Part shown: piece by piece, positions 52,452 to 60,804 of the stretch | How positions within the stretch are numbered: the stretch's first letter is position 1 | Layout of the letters: the number at the start of each line of letters is the position of its first letter | Assembly: GCA_963696025.1 (NCBI GenBank) | Contig: CAVOII010000014.1 | Coordinates: 124,001-188,000 of the forward strand | DNA: 64,000 bases | Origin: JABCYV01 sp963696025 | Lineage (GTDB): Bacteria > Acidobacteriota > Terriglobia > Terriglobales > Acidobacteriaceae | Direction of reading: 5' to 3' | The notes under the pieces: model-generated | The model's database searches: none | Told to the model about the DNA's origin: nothing | The model's input: the letters and a program-made list of their open reading frames with translations, nothing else | Position numbers and translations under genes: made by a program

Positions 52452-53013
52452 GCGGCAACCCTGCCTTCCTTTGCTTCTAGTAAAGCGACCAATTCTTCAA
52501 GACTCCAAACGTGATCGGTAAGCACTCAGCCGAAGGCATTGGAGTTTTCCCCCGTGCTGGTGCGGGTCCATTAATCGCAACGCGCAAAAGAACTCAACTG
52601 GCTCATGACAGTAGCACGGAGCGATACGAATGGATGGGTCTTGTACTACAAGCGAAGCGGGCCGGAAGTCCGCTTCTAGGCAATGCGGTTGGCGCAGGAC
52701 GGGTAATCGCCTTCCGGGGGAGTGAGCCGAGACGGTTAGGGGCAACTCTTAACTGTTCAATGCGCTGTTGAACTTCGACTGTGCGCCTGAGAACGTACTT
52801 TCATCAACATCACAAAGCGGACGCGCGCGTCGATAGACGCTGGTCGGGAACTCGTAGATGTGATCGGCTGGGTCGCGTTGGCAAATTGTGCCCGGACCAC
52901 GGGCTAACCGGAAGTCACTGTTGTAAACAGGCGGCGATTACACAAACAATCAGCCGACCATCGAGAACGCTTGGACTCCCCGCCCAGCCCTGTCGGACGC
53001 GTCACGGATGGCT
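52452..53013. other. Intergenic, no gene recognised
   Basis: 562 bases between the fragment and the phage-like genes. Several short frames exist on both strands, none with domain or ribosome-binding site. Confidence 0.4.
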
Positions 53014-53271
53014 CTAACTCTGAATTCCAGTCGTACGCTCGTTAGCCAGTCGCCAGTTGATGTGGTCGCGGCGCTGCTTAACTACGGCACGAGAAACGCC
53101 GGCCTTGCGCAGCACGCGATCGGCTTCGGCGTATTTGCCTACACGGTCAAGCTCGCATGCCTGCTTGTATGCCACATGTCGCTGCGCGTCCCGTTTCGCA
53201 TCGTCGAATAGGCGATTCCACGGATCGTCTGCACGCGTCTGGGCCTCCGCCTCGGTCCTATATCGACTCAT
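53014..53271 (-). CDS. Small helical phage-type protein downstream of TerS
   Basis: An 85-residue basic/acidic helical protein: RTEAEAQTRADDPWNRLFDD, then AKRDAQRHVAYKQACELDRV and VGKYAEADRVLRKAGV. ATGA overlap with the terminase small subunit, so it is in the same operon. No family recognised. Confidence 0.6.
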   Translation of the reverse strand: MSRYRTEAEAQTRADDPWNRLFDDAKRDAQRHVAYKQACELDRVGKYAEADRVLRKAGVSRAVVKQRRDHINWRLANERTTGIQS

Positions 53272-53594
53272 AGTCCGGCCCCCCAGCTCTCACCACGGGG
53301 AATGCGCATCTGCCTTCGCTTCGGCTCGAGTTGTCGCAGCAGGCGAGCTAGGCAATTTCGGCTGTCGCGGAGGACCAAATACATGGGGTTCTCAATCTTC
53401 TTTCCGCGCGCATCCGTGATGATGAAGCCCTGGCTTTCCAGCAACTCCTTCGCCTTCTCTGCCTCGTCGGCCGCGTTACATGCGTGAGCCAGAAGATTCA
53501 GTTCCAACGGGTCGAATTGCAAAACCTTTAAGGCATCATTCCAAAGCGATTTCCCCGCTGCTCCTAGACCTTTCGGCGCCTTTTTAATCGGCAT
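53268..53594 (-). CDS. P27-family phage terminase small subunit
   Basis: A 108-residue protein: PKGLGAAGKSLWNDALKVLQ, then FDPLELNLLAHACNAADEAE and KENPMY-like VLRDSRNCLARLLRQLEPKR. The opening and the final LARLLRQLE are the P27 (HK97-type) small terminase pattern. The protein binds the packaging site of phage or satellite DNA. A large terminase is not next to it. A GGGGG run precedes the ATG. Confidence 0.8.
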   Translation of the reverse strand: MPIKKAPKGLGAAGKSLWNDALKVLQFDPLELNLLAHACNAADEAEKAKELLESQGFIITDARGKKIENPMYLVLRDSRNCLARLLRQLEPKRRQMRIPRGESWGAGL

Positions 53595-53993
53595 CGCACC
53601 CCCAAAAATCCATTAACTTTCGGCTTATACGAACAAACGGAGGCTCGTGGCGGTCTTTGCCGATTGGCCCGGTGGTATTCGACCCCCCCAACACCCCCGA
53701 CCTAGTATTCGCCAACTCATCAGACTTCCCTTCCTCGTCCGTTCTGCGTGGCTCCTGCTACGCCGAAAGCGCGATGTCGTGGCGCGGACTGATTAGGTTT
53801 GGTCATGTCGCTCCCTCGCCCGCGAAGGCACTAATTTGAGGTTGTGGCTGAACACAGATGCCGCCTGCTTTGGTCTGTTCTGTTCAGCGGGTTTTTCCCA
53901 TCGCGAATTCTCCCGACCGTAAAAAACCTAGCGGACACATGGTGGACCGGGTTGCTTAACGCAAAAAACTGTCCCCTAGGGCTTTCGTGTCCC
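53595..53993. other. Intergenic in the phage-like module
   Basis: 399 bases between the terminase and the replication gene on the same strand. No supported frame. A packaging or replication site could sit here but none is visible. Confidence 0.4.
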
Positions 53994-55475
53994 CTATGCT
54001 TGTTCCAGTGCCCATATCCATGGTCCTCTTTCTCCGTCCCTAGTTCGGCGTACTCCTAGCTTTTGGGCTGCCCGGCGCAGAGTCCTGACGTGGACGTCCG
54101 TACCCTCCTCAAGTTCCCTAGCCTTTCGAGGACCGCTGGCTAGAGTCTGTTCCAAGTAGTCGCACGCTTCGTCAATATCACTGCGTTGGTCGCGTGTCGA
54201 TTCTGCTTCCTGCAGATCCACAGCTGTTAGTTCAGACTTTCCGGTCCATCGGAATGAGCCATCGGCTTCGATCGCGTATCCAAGAGACTGGCCAAGCTGC
54301 CCAAGATTGCTCTTCGCATGGACCACCGCCCGTTGTTCATCAACCGAGCCGGCATGGAGTTCGGTGCGCACGGCGCCCGTCAAGTCGATACTTCCCAGCC
54401 CTCTGTGAATTGCTCTGCCGGTAGGTGACTTCGCAAAATGTCGAACTAGCAGCACGCACGCGTTGTGCTCTTCTGCAAGTCGCGCCAGTCCGTCAAGGAC
54501 CGGCCTTGTCTCGTTGGAACGGTGCGCATCTACCTCAGCACCCAAGTAGCTCTGGATGGGATCTACGACAACTAGTCGAGCCCCGGTCTTTTCCATGGAG
54601 TCACCTAACAACTGGATGTCTGAGAGTTTCACAGAGCCACGCTTAGCCCGCTTCCCCTCTCCTGTCACAGATCCACGTAGGAGATGGAAGCGCTTCGGAT
54701 CGCCCCCCAATGAATCAAGGCGTGGACGCACAACGTGCTCAGGAGAATTCTCGACCGACAGGTAAAGCACATCGGAGGGTAAACACGGCTCGCCAGTGTA
54801 AGGCAGGCGGCCAATAGTTAGGGCAGCTGCGATGGCAAGCGAAATGAATGTTTTTCCTGCGCCAGGGTCCCCGGACAACATTGCCAGCATGCCCTGTGCT
54901 AAATACGGTTGCCAGAGCCAGGGAACAGCTTTTCCCTCGACTAGAAACAGATTAAGAATTTCAGGACGCCGCGAACTGGTCCCCCGGTCATCACGTGAAT
55001 GCAATGCGGCAAACTGCTGCTCAAACCTTTCTACTAATTGGCTTGGGTTTGCCGTCAACTCCCAGGCTTCACGTTGCAGCGTTTCGCAGAGACCACACAA
55101 ACGTCGCAACTTCGCCTGGCCTTGGATTTTTTGAGCGTGCCACGCTACGCGGTCAGCCTGGGGCACCACTCCATCCGTGAGACTGTCCAGATAGATCTCG
55201 CTGTCGCCATTCCGAAAATGCCCGGATTTTTTCAGGATGGCAGCGAGTTCCACCACACCAAAGGTCTGGCCATCCTCTGACAACTGGAGCATTGCTCCAT
55301 ACACTTCCTGGTCCAGTACACCGGAGAAGTCATGGACCGACAAATCGCAGAGCGGACCACGAAGGAGGTTATTGTCGAGGAGGACCGATCCTAGGACTGC
55401 CCGTTGGGAGTCAGGAACGCACAGTAGCGATTCCTCCTCCCGAAAGCGGTTTCGGTTCGAGGTCGCTAACATCAT
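53994..55475 (-). CDS. DnaB-N plus AAA (RepA-like) replication ATPase
   Basis: A 493-residue protein. Residues 20-140 resemble the DnaB N-terminal domain (SQRAVLGSVLLDNNLLRGPL, then DSEIYLDSLTDG). After a linker comes a RecA/AAA_25 domain with Walker A GDPGAGKTF, LYLSVENSPEHVVRPRLDSL, and Walker B LVVVDPIQSYLGAEVDAHRS. A winged-helix-like tail ends near WIWALEQA. It is a replicative helicase or primase-helicase partner for a mobile element. ATGA overlap with the gene before it. Confidence 0.85.
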   Translation of the reverse strand: MMLATSNRNRFREEESLLCVPDSQRAVLGSVLLDNNLLRGPLCDLSVHDFSGVLDQEVYGAMLQLSEDGQTFGVVELAAILKKSGHFRNGDSEIYLDSLTDGVVPQADRVAWHAQKIQGQAKLRRLCGLCETLQREAWELTANPSQLVERFEQQFAALHSRDDRGTSSRRPEILNLFLVEGKAVPWLWQPYLAQGMLAMLSGDPGAGKTFISLAIAAALTIGRLPYTGEPCLPSDVLYLSVENSPEHVVRPRLDSLGGDPKRFHLLRGSVTGEGKRAKRGSVKLSDIQLLGDSMEKTGARLVVVDPIQSYLGAEVDAHRSNETRPVLDGLARLAEEHNACVLLVRHFAKSPTGRAIHRGLGSIDLTGAVRTELHAGSVDEQRAVVHAKSNLGQLGQSLGYAIEADGSFRWTGKSELTAVDLQEAESTRDQRSDIDEACDYLEQTLASGPRKARELEEGTDVHVRTLRRAAQKLGVRRTRDGERGPWIWALEQA

Positions 55476-55723
55476 AGGCGCAGCTCCGGATATCGAATCC
55501 GCATCGCAGTCACAAAGGCTGCGACACGGGGATCTGCGCTCTTGCCGAGCCTTTCGATCTCGACCTCCAGTTTCGCCTTGACCATAAGGGACAGGGAGGG
55601 CATAGGGGACAACTTTTTGTGTTTGAGGAGATTGTCAGGGATGCTGTCCACCATGGTCGCTAGGGGCAAGCGATTCCGGTCAAAGGCGAAGACTCCGCTG
55701 TTTCTAAAGCGCGCCAGTGTCAT
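55472..55723 (-). CDS. Hypothetical protein in replication operon
   Basis: An 83-residue protein with LSLMVKAKLEVEIERLGKSA and DPRVAAFVTAMRIRYPEL. Helical, no family recognised. It overlaps the replication ATPase start by four bases and follows the HTH gene by two bases, so it is translated with both. Confidence 0.6.
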   Translation of the reverse strand: MTLARFRNSGVFAFDRNRLPLATMVDSIPDNLLKHKKLSPMPSLSLMVKAKLEVEIERLGKSADPRVAAFVTAMRIRYPELRL

Positions 55724-55725
55724 GA

Positions 55726-55938
55726 CTACCGCTCCTCGACGAGTGTTTCCAATCGATGAAGCCCCTCTCGTTCAATCCGGTCAACCTCCCCCGCGGGCAC
55801 GAGCCTTCTATTCCCCAGAAGAATCGTGCGAATACCCCCGTCGCGAGCGCGCCGCTTGATCGAGTCCTTGCTGAGCCCGAACATCATGGCCACTTCGTGA
55901 AGTGTGTATGCGCGCCGAGCTGCGTCTCCTGCTTTCAT
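55726..55938 (-). CDS. AlpA/excisionase-like helix-turn-helix regulator
   Basis: A 70-residue protein: RRAYTLHEVAMMFGLSKDSI, then KRRARDGGIRTILLGNRRLV and an acidic tail. This is the MerR-like winged helix of AlpA/excisionase proteins. In satellites of phages such proteins open the replication operon or excise the element. First gene of the leftward operon with the replication ATPase. Confidence 0.8.
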   Translation of the reverse strand: MKAGDAARRAYTLHEVAMMFGLSKDSIKRRARDGGIRTILLGNRRLVPAGEVDRIEREGLHRLETLVEER

Positions 55939-56006
55939 TTGTGTTTGCTCCTCCTGCTACCGATTGCAGTAGACAATAAGCGCACCCAGTGTTATGGTCA
56001 ATAGCA

Positions 56007-56720
56007 ATGTCCGACATACGGCACAAACCATCACAAGACACCGACACCGTCTCGATCCCAAACCAAACGCCCCGCGGGATATTGCCAGTTCTCGTCCCCT
56101 GCGAGCAGAACAAAGCGCACGATGGAATAGCAAATTTTCTTCTCGTTGTTGAACGAACCGCAACCGGCGGTAAGTCTTCCCGGTCCGGGCCGAAGGTTCG
56201 ACTATTGCGCAATCGTGATATTTCTGACGAAGCGATCCGTGAGACCCTGAGCCCAGAAGACAATGAGTTGCTTAGGGCAACGCTTCACCTGAAGAAATCA
56301 CGCGAGACCGGCGATTCGATGTTGCAAGAGCAGGCGAACGCCAAACTGATGCCGCACCTTGGCTGGGCCGGCGTAGATCCGAAAGTATTCAGCCACCCGG
56401 GATGGAGCAACGTCCACGTCCCTCAGCTTGCAACCGCGCCCATGGAAGAGGCGCGATTGGTTTTGTGGTACTCGGGGAAATCCAAGCTTGGCTCATCCCC
56501 ATTTGTGCCAGCTATTTATTGCCCGAACCTGAGAAGCGCTCTCTTTGTGAGAGCGTTTCTCAGTCTCCAGACCTGTCCACATTGCGGCGTGCTCTTTCTA
56601 CCGGAGAAAGAGAACGTCATCTATTGCTGTGAGGCTCACGGCCATGCGCATCGTGTCGCTCGTAGCCGATACCTGAAGGCGATGCGGGCAAGCAAAAGGG
56701 GGAAACATGCCAAAAAGTAA
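56007..56720 (+). CDS. Zinc-finger protein (CGNR-like end) beside integrase
   Basis: A 237-residue protein. The first part has no recognised fold. The last 50 residues carry CPHCGVLFLPEKENVIYCCE and HRVARSRYLKAMRASKRGKH, a zinc finger with basic tail as in CGNR-type and phage zinc-finger proteins. It overlaps the integrase start by 14 bases and must be coupled to it. DNA binding is likely; a role in integrase control is inferred. Confidence 0.65.
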   Translation: MSDIRHKPSQDTDTVSIPNQTPRGILPVLVPCEQNKAHDGIANFLLVVERTATGGKSSRSGPKVRLLRNRDISDEAIRETLSPEDNELLRATLHLKKSRETGDSMLQEQANAKLMPHLGWAGVDPKVFSHPGWSNVHVPQLATAPMEEARLVLWYSGKSKLGSSPFVPAIYCPNLRSALFVRAFLSLQTCPHCGVLFLPEKENVIYCCEAHGHAHRVARSRYLKAMRASKRGKHAKK

Positions 56721-57874
56721 ACGCCATGGGCTCTATCGCAGAGATGGCGGTATCTATGCGTTCAGGTACAAGGATCAAGATGGAAAGTGGAAAGAGAAGT
56801 GGACAGGTAAAGCAGACTTTAAAGGAGCGAAGGATAAAAAAGATGAGTTCCTTGAGAATCTCAAGAAAGGCACCCTCCCGACGAACAAATCAATTTGGGA
56901 CGTCGCATGTGCTGCTGGGCTTTGGGGTTGAGCACCATGCTGCCCATCTCGGCTCAGAGAAGGTAAAGAGTAACGAGAAATCGCTGCTACGCCAACTCGT
57001 GCGGCGCTTGGGCAATCGCAAGTTGAAGAGCATCACGATCGATGACATCAAGGGGTATCAGGCCGAGCGGCATCAAGAAGTAGGCGAGCGTGCGGTCAAT
57101 TTGGAACTCCGGATCTTGATAGGCACGATGCGGGAAGCTAATCTCTGGGGCCCGATCGCCGCGCACTACAAGCCGCTCAAGGAACGTGAGAGCGATATTG
57201 GGCAGGGTCTCGATCTCAGGCAATTACATCGGCTGGAAACTACGGCGGCCACGAATCCGGCGTGGGAAGTCGCATACTGCGCCGAAGTATTGGCGGCAAA
57301 TTCTGGCATGCGGGGAGGAGAAATCAAGAAGCTACGCCTCGCTGACGTGAATCTGGAAGCCCGTCGGTTGCGGATTCGCCATGCGAAGACGGCCGCCGGC
57401 GATCGTCTGATCGAATTAAACCAGGCTGCTACCGAAGCCGTGACCAAACTCTATCTGCGAGCGAAGTTGCTGGGAGCAAATTCGCCGAATCACTATCTTT
57501 TGCCATGCGATCTATCGCGTCATACGAAAGGGACAGATCCACTGAAGGGCGGCGTGGGTTTCGATGTGACCAGGCACCAGCAGTCTTGGCGCAGCGCCTG
57601 GCGGAGCTTGCGCAGGGCCGCGGGACTAGAGGGAATCCGGTTTCACGATCTCCGCCACACATTTATTTCTCTCATGGGCGAGCGTGGTGTCCCGCTGGCG
57701 GTGCTACAGGGAATGGTCGGGCACCTAAGCGCCAAAATGATCAGACACTACACTCATATCTCGACGCAGGCCGCACGGCAAGCCGTCGAGTTATTGGATC
57801 AAGACCGGTTTGTGGAGAAATTTGTGGGGAAATCGGAGAGCGTGGAAAACAACAATCCTAAGTTGCCGAATTAA
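56707..57874 (+). pseudogene. Tyrosine integrase with internal frameshift
   Basis: The N-terminal arm-binding part (HGLYRRDGGIYAFRYKDQDG, WKEKWTGKADFKG) is in one frame up to a stop at 56929. The rest is in another frame: LEHHAAHL-like VEHHAAHLGSEKVKSNEK, the core domain and the catalytic set R (SGMRGGEIKKL), K (RHAKTAA), HxxR (FHDLRHTF), H (VGHLS) and Y (MIRHYTH). Removing one G from the run at 56924-56927 restores WVEHHAAH, so a single-base insertion is the break. It ends at the right attachment repeat beside tRNA-Val, so it was the integrase of this island. It is a real pseudogene or a sequencing error. Confidence 0.85.
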
Positions 57875-57951
57875 TGGTGGGCAGTGCAGGACTCGAACCT
57901 GCGACCTCCTGCTTGTAAGGCAGGCGCTCTAACCAACTGAGCTAACCGCCC
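57875..57951 (-). tRNA. tRNA-Val (anticodon TAC)
   Basis: The minus strand folds as a full tRNA. The acceptor GGGCGGT pairs with ACTGCCC, discriminator A and encoded CCA follow, the T arm has the usual TTCGA, and the anticodon loop is CTTACAA with anticodon TAC (57915-57917 on the plus strand). The 3' 45 bases are repeated at 24712. This gene is intact and on the island's right border. Confidence 0.95.
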
Positions 57952-58023
57952 GGCACGTAAACTTAAGAATCTTAACATTTTAGCTCTATGAGTGCCACCC
58001 GTGGGAAACCTCCAGTGCACAGT

Positions 58024-59004
58024 TTAGTGCACAGCGGTCACAGTTCCATCCACAATCCCCAGCGCTTCAGGCTGAACGAAGATCCCTTGCGCGAGGCGCT
58101 CGGCCGTCTTCTGGCTCTGGTCCGCCGGTAAGTGAGCGTAGGTTTCCAGCGTCTCCTTCGGGCTGCTGTGTCCTAACCATTGTTGAGTCATCAGCACGTC
58201 ACCGTTCGTGTGCTTGTAGACGATGCTCGCACTTGTGTGACGTAACAAGTGCAAGCCGCAGGCCCGCGCCATCTCGAATTTGACGCCGATCCCCCTGAGC
58301 GCCGCCTTCAACGCCTCGCGGAGTTGATCGGGCTGGAACGGCCGCCCGGTCGAACTCGCGAAGACGTAGTCTTGCGGGGCTTTGTACAGAGCCAAGACTC
58401 GGTGATGGATCAGGCTCTCGTACAGTTCCTGGCAGAGCGGCCGATCCCGGACAGAATCTTCGGTTTTGGGACTAGTCTCATTGCCACGGTAGATCGCTCG
58501 TTTTACCTGCAGCGTTCGAGTTGCGAAGTCGATGTCCTCCCAGTGGAGGCCCAAAGCTTCGCCCGTCCGAATCCCGGTGAGGGCGAGAACCATAAAGAAG
58601 CTCTTGTAGTGGTGAGGGACAGTGTTGAGCAGTTGCACAAGTTGCTGTTCGCTCAGCGCGGGCTTCTCTATCTTCCTCTTCTTCTCCTCCTTCTTGAAGA
58701 ATCGCCTTTTGATCGGGCTTCCCTTAATGAGCCCGTCATCAACGAGCAGGCTGAACATTGTGACTAGGATGGAGTGAGCGAGTCGGCGAGTCTTCTTGCC
58801 GAGTCCTTTCCCCTCCAGCGCAGCGTGGAAGGCGGTGATATGAGAGGCCGTGATTTTCGACACCAGCATCTCCTCGAAAAAAGGAACGATGTGGCGGCGG
58901 ACCAAGCTCCCCTGCGTGACCTGCGTGCTGCTTTTCCAGTTCTCACGCACGTACTGCGCCCATTCGTTTTGCATATAGCTCCCGAAGGTGCGCTCTGGGA
59001 TCAC
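58024..59004 (-). CDS. Tyrosine recombinase, core and catalytic domains
   Basis: A 326-residue phage-type integrase part with a core domain (LVRRHIVPFFEEMLVSKITA) and a catalytic domain with R (LTGIRTGEALGLHW), K, HxxR (LHLLRHTSAS), H/W (QQWLGHSSP) and Y (ETYAHL). GTG start overlaps the stop of the upstream small frame (GTGA), which encodes the missing arm-binding N-terminus. It lies on the far side of tRNA-Val from the island integrase and is only distantly related to it. Confidence 0.88.
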   Translation of the reverse strand: MIPERTFGSYMQNEWAQYVRENWKSSTQVTQGSLVRRHIVPFFEEMLVSKITASHITAFHAALEGKGLGKKTRRLAHSILVTMFSLLVDDGLIKGSPIKRRFFKKEEKKRKIEKPALSEQQLVQLLNTVPHHYKSFFMVLALTGIRTGEALGLHWEDIDFATRTLQVKRAIYRGNETSPKTEDSVRDRPLCQELYESLIHHRVLALYKAPQDYVFASSTGRPFQPDQLREALKAALRGIGVKFEMARACGLHLLRHTSASIVYKHTNGDVLMTQQWLGHSSPKETLETYAHLPADQSQKTAERLAQGIFVQPEALGIVDGTVTAVH

Positions 59005-59174
59005 GGATTCCTCAACTCTCGGTGGGATGAGTTTTCCTGCAGGAAGGCGAGGGCGGCACCATAGTCGCCTTTAACTACCTTGCTGACCTGTTTGCGCTTG
59101 CCGGTTAGCGCGTCGTCTTCCCTCCAACGCACTAAATGCCCGTCCTTACGTTTCTCTATGTAACCTTGTTTCAT
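59001..59174 (-). CDS. Arm-binding N-terminal part of the second integrase
   Basis: A 57-residue frame: MKQGYIEKRKDGHLVRWRED, then TGKRKQVSKVVKGDYGAALA and FLQENSSHR. This is the arm-type DNA-binding domain normally fused to a tyrosine integrase. It stops by a GTGA overlap at the start of the catalytic part, so either the integrase is made as two coupled chains or a frameshift splits it. Confidence 0.7.
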   Translation of the reverse strand: MKQGYIEKRKDGHLVRWREDDALTGKRKQVSKVVKGDYGAALAFLQENSSHRELRNP

Positions 59175-59353
59175 GGTTTTCTCCTTTTTTTGGACCAGAG
59201 CGCCTTTGCTGCTTTTCTTGCGATCTCGCTGCGCCGTTTTGCGGAGAGAGCGGTCGCCCGTGCTCGGGAACCTTTGCGACCTAAACGAGCGAGGTAATTG
59301 CTTACCTCTTGCGGCAGCTTCTTGCGCTTGTCCATGTGCCCGAACATATCCAT
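59171..59353 (-). CDS. Small basic ARWAK-like protein
   Basis: A 60-residue protein with a helical segment VSNYLARLGRKGSRARATAL and tail SAKRRSEIARKAAKALWSKK, as in many acidobacterial proteins that accompany mobile genes. ATGA overlap with the integrase arm frame. DNA or RNA binding is likely. A TTG start six codons upstream is possible. Confidence 0.65.
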   Translation of the reverse strand: MDMFGHMDKRKKLPQEVSNYLARLGRKGSRARATALSAKRRSEIARKAAKALWSKKRRKP

Positions 59354-59388
59354 GTTTCGCGTGTCCGTCAAGCATAAACGAGCGATAT

Positions 59389-59730
59389 TTATTGTGAATT
59401 ATTAAATTCTACCCTGCGCTGCTTAAGCCAGGCATCGAGATCGGCACGCCGAAAGCGGATGCGCGGTTTCCGCCCGTCGCCAATGCGCAGGTGAGGGATG
59501 ATACTGAGGTTTCGGTAGAGCCACTTGGAAGACATCTTGACGTAGGCGGCCGCCTCATCGACGTCAAGTGTCGAGTCGACTTCATCGACGGCCGGAGGTT
59601 GGGCAACCGGGGAGGTCAGCCGCGCCAAGGCGACCGCCTGGATTTCGGCAAGCCCGCCGACCAGAGCGGGCAGTTGCTCGATCGGCATCGTTTGGGCTGC
59701 CGCCAACACGGGTTGTAGCTCTTGCCTCAT
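59389..59730 (-). CDS. Excisionase/MerR-like helix-turn-helix protein
   Basis: A 113-residue protein with an acidic and Ala/Pro-rich first half and a helix-turn-helix in the second: LDVDEAAAYVKMSSKWLYRN, then IPHLRIGDGRKPRIRFRRAD and DLDAWLKQRR. This is the excisionase pattern. First gene of a leftward operon ending in the split integrase. Confidence 0.8.
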   Translation of the reverse strand: MRQELQPVLAAAQTMPIEQLPALVGGLAEIQAVALARLTSPVAQPPAVDEVDSTLDVDEAAAYVKMSSKWLYRNLSIIPHLRIGDGRKPRIRFRRADLDAWLKQRRVEFNNSQ

Positions 59731-59814
59731 GGCTCACTGGGACGATGGGCTGCCTTCACCGAACGGGGTTTCTACCCGTTTGTTATGCCTCCCTGCCAAT
59801 CTTGGCTATTGCAA

Positions 59815-60192
59815 CCACTCCAGAGCCACTTCGCACGCGCACAGGCTTGCACGGGGATGCTCGAAGCGGGACGTGTCTTTCTGCCGCAGGATGCACCTTG
59901 GTTGACCAACTACATCGAGGAGCTGTCCAGTTTTCCGGCTGGCGTTCACGATGATCAAGTAGACGCGACGACGCAGGCTTTGAACTACATGCGCGGCAAG
60001 CTGACCTATGGCTTCAGTGAATTTTGCGATGCCGTCATCGCAGCAGGGGGCGTCGATCAGTACTTCGCACAGAGGGAGAGGGAGCACAGCGATCGAGAAG
60101 TCACGGCGATCAACCCGAAAACTGGGCAGCGCCTGAAACTAGATCGCGCGGCAAACCGATGGGTCGATTACAAGACAGGCGCGCCGATATGA
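59815..60192 (+). pseudogene. Phage terminase large subunit, C-terminal remnant
   Basis: The reading ACTGMLEAGRVFLPQDAPWL, then YIEELSSFPAGVHDDQVDAT and TQALNYMRGK, is the end of the nuclease domain of a large terminase, with the catalytic HDDQVDA. About 65 further residues follow. The ATPase half is absent. It shows that a phage-type packaging operon was once here. Confidence 0.75.
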
Positions 60193-60804
60193 GTCCTATT
60201 ACTGGCGCGAGGCGGCTTGTTCGTCGCGTTAAGGCTTCTGGGGCTTGCTAGGCTCGACCGGCTTTCTGACGCCGCCGATGATCCCGATTCCAGTCCACTC
60301 GTCTGTCTCTTCCTGCTCCGGCCTGAAGCCAAGCGCAGCGAGCTTCTCGCGCACGGCCTTGTTACTTTCGCCCGGCTTTTCGTTCTGTGGTTTGTCGTCT
60401 TGCGGCATGATTCCCAATTCTACCAGCCTTCGATGGAAGTCAAGCTTCGGCCAAACTGCGACAATCACTGCCACCGCTTTTGCTCGGCCAGGCCAAGTGG
60501 AAGACATGTCAACGACGAAGTGAAAATTCCGATGATCGGAAATTCTAAAAAGCTAAGTCCTTGTGTCGTCGCGACTTGAGCTCTTTTCATTTTTGACGCG
60601 TTCTGCTGGCGTGAACAAGCAAACAATCACTTTGCTGCCGCAGAGGTGAAGCCTCCAACCTGCGACGCCCCGATCGCGATGGGTATCGAAGCTGGAATGC
60701 TCCTTGCGTTCGAGAAACAGTTGTTTACTGAATGGATCTTTCCGCCTATTGTGGGTGCGCCAATTGTTGCACTTACACCGTCACCTCAGAGAGGGGTTAA
60801 TTGA
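60193..60804. other. Mostly unexplained stretch with one possible gene
   Basis: 612 bases. The minus-strand frame 60229-60507 is listed separately; the rest holds nothing supported. Confidence 0.4.
60229..60507 (-). CDS. Possible small protein
   Basis: A 92-residue frame whose C-terminal half (KLAALGFRPEQEETDEWTGI, then GIIGGVRKPV) has coding character. No ribosome-binding site or family. Possibly a phage remnant. Confidence 0.35.
   Translation of the reverse strand: MSSTWPGRAKAVAVIVAVWPKLDFHRRLVELGIMPQDDKPQNEKPGESNKAVREKLAALGFRPEQEETDEWTGIGIIGGVRKPVEPSKPQKP

Larger units (their letters stand above)
24712..57919. mobile_element. Genomic island integrated at tRNA-Val
   Basis: About 33.2 kb bounded by a 46-bp perfect direct repeat (24712-24757 and 57874-57919). 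The right copy is the 3' part of an intact tRNA-Val gene; the left is only that fragment. A tyrosine integrase lies directly inside the right end. This is the standard geometry of integration into a tRNA 3' end. The cargo is a patchwork: DHH/protease genes, orphan secreted proteins, IS elements, and a phage-satellite-like module at the integrase end. The integrase is split by a frameshift, so the island may now be fixed. More than one insertion may be nested here. Confidence 0.75.
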
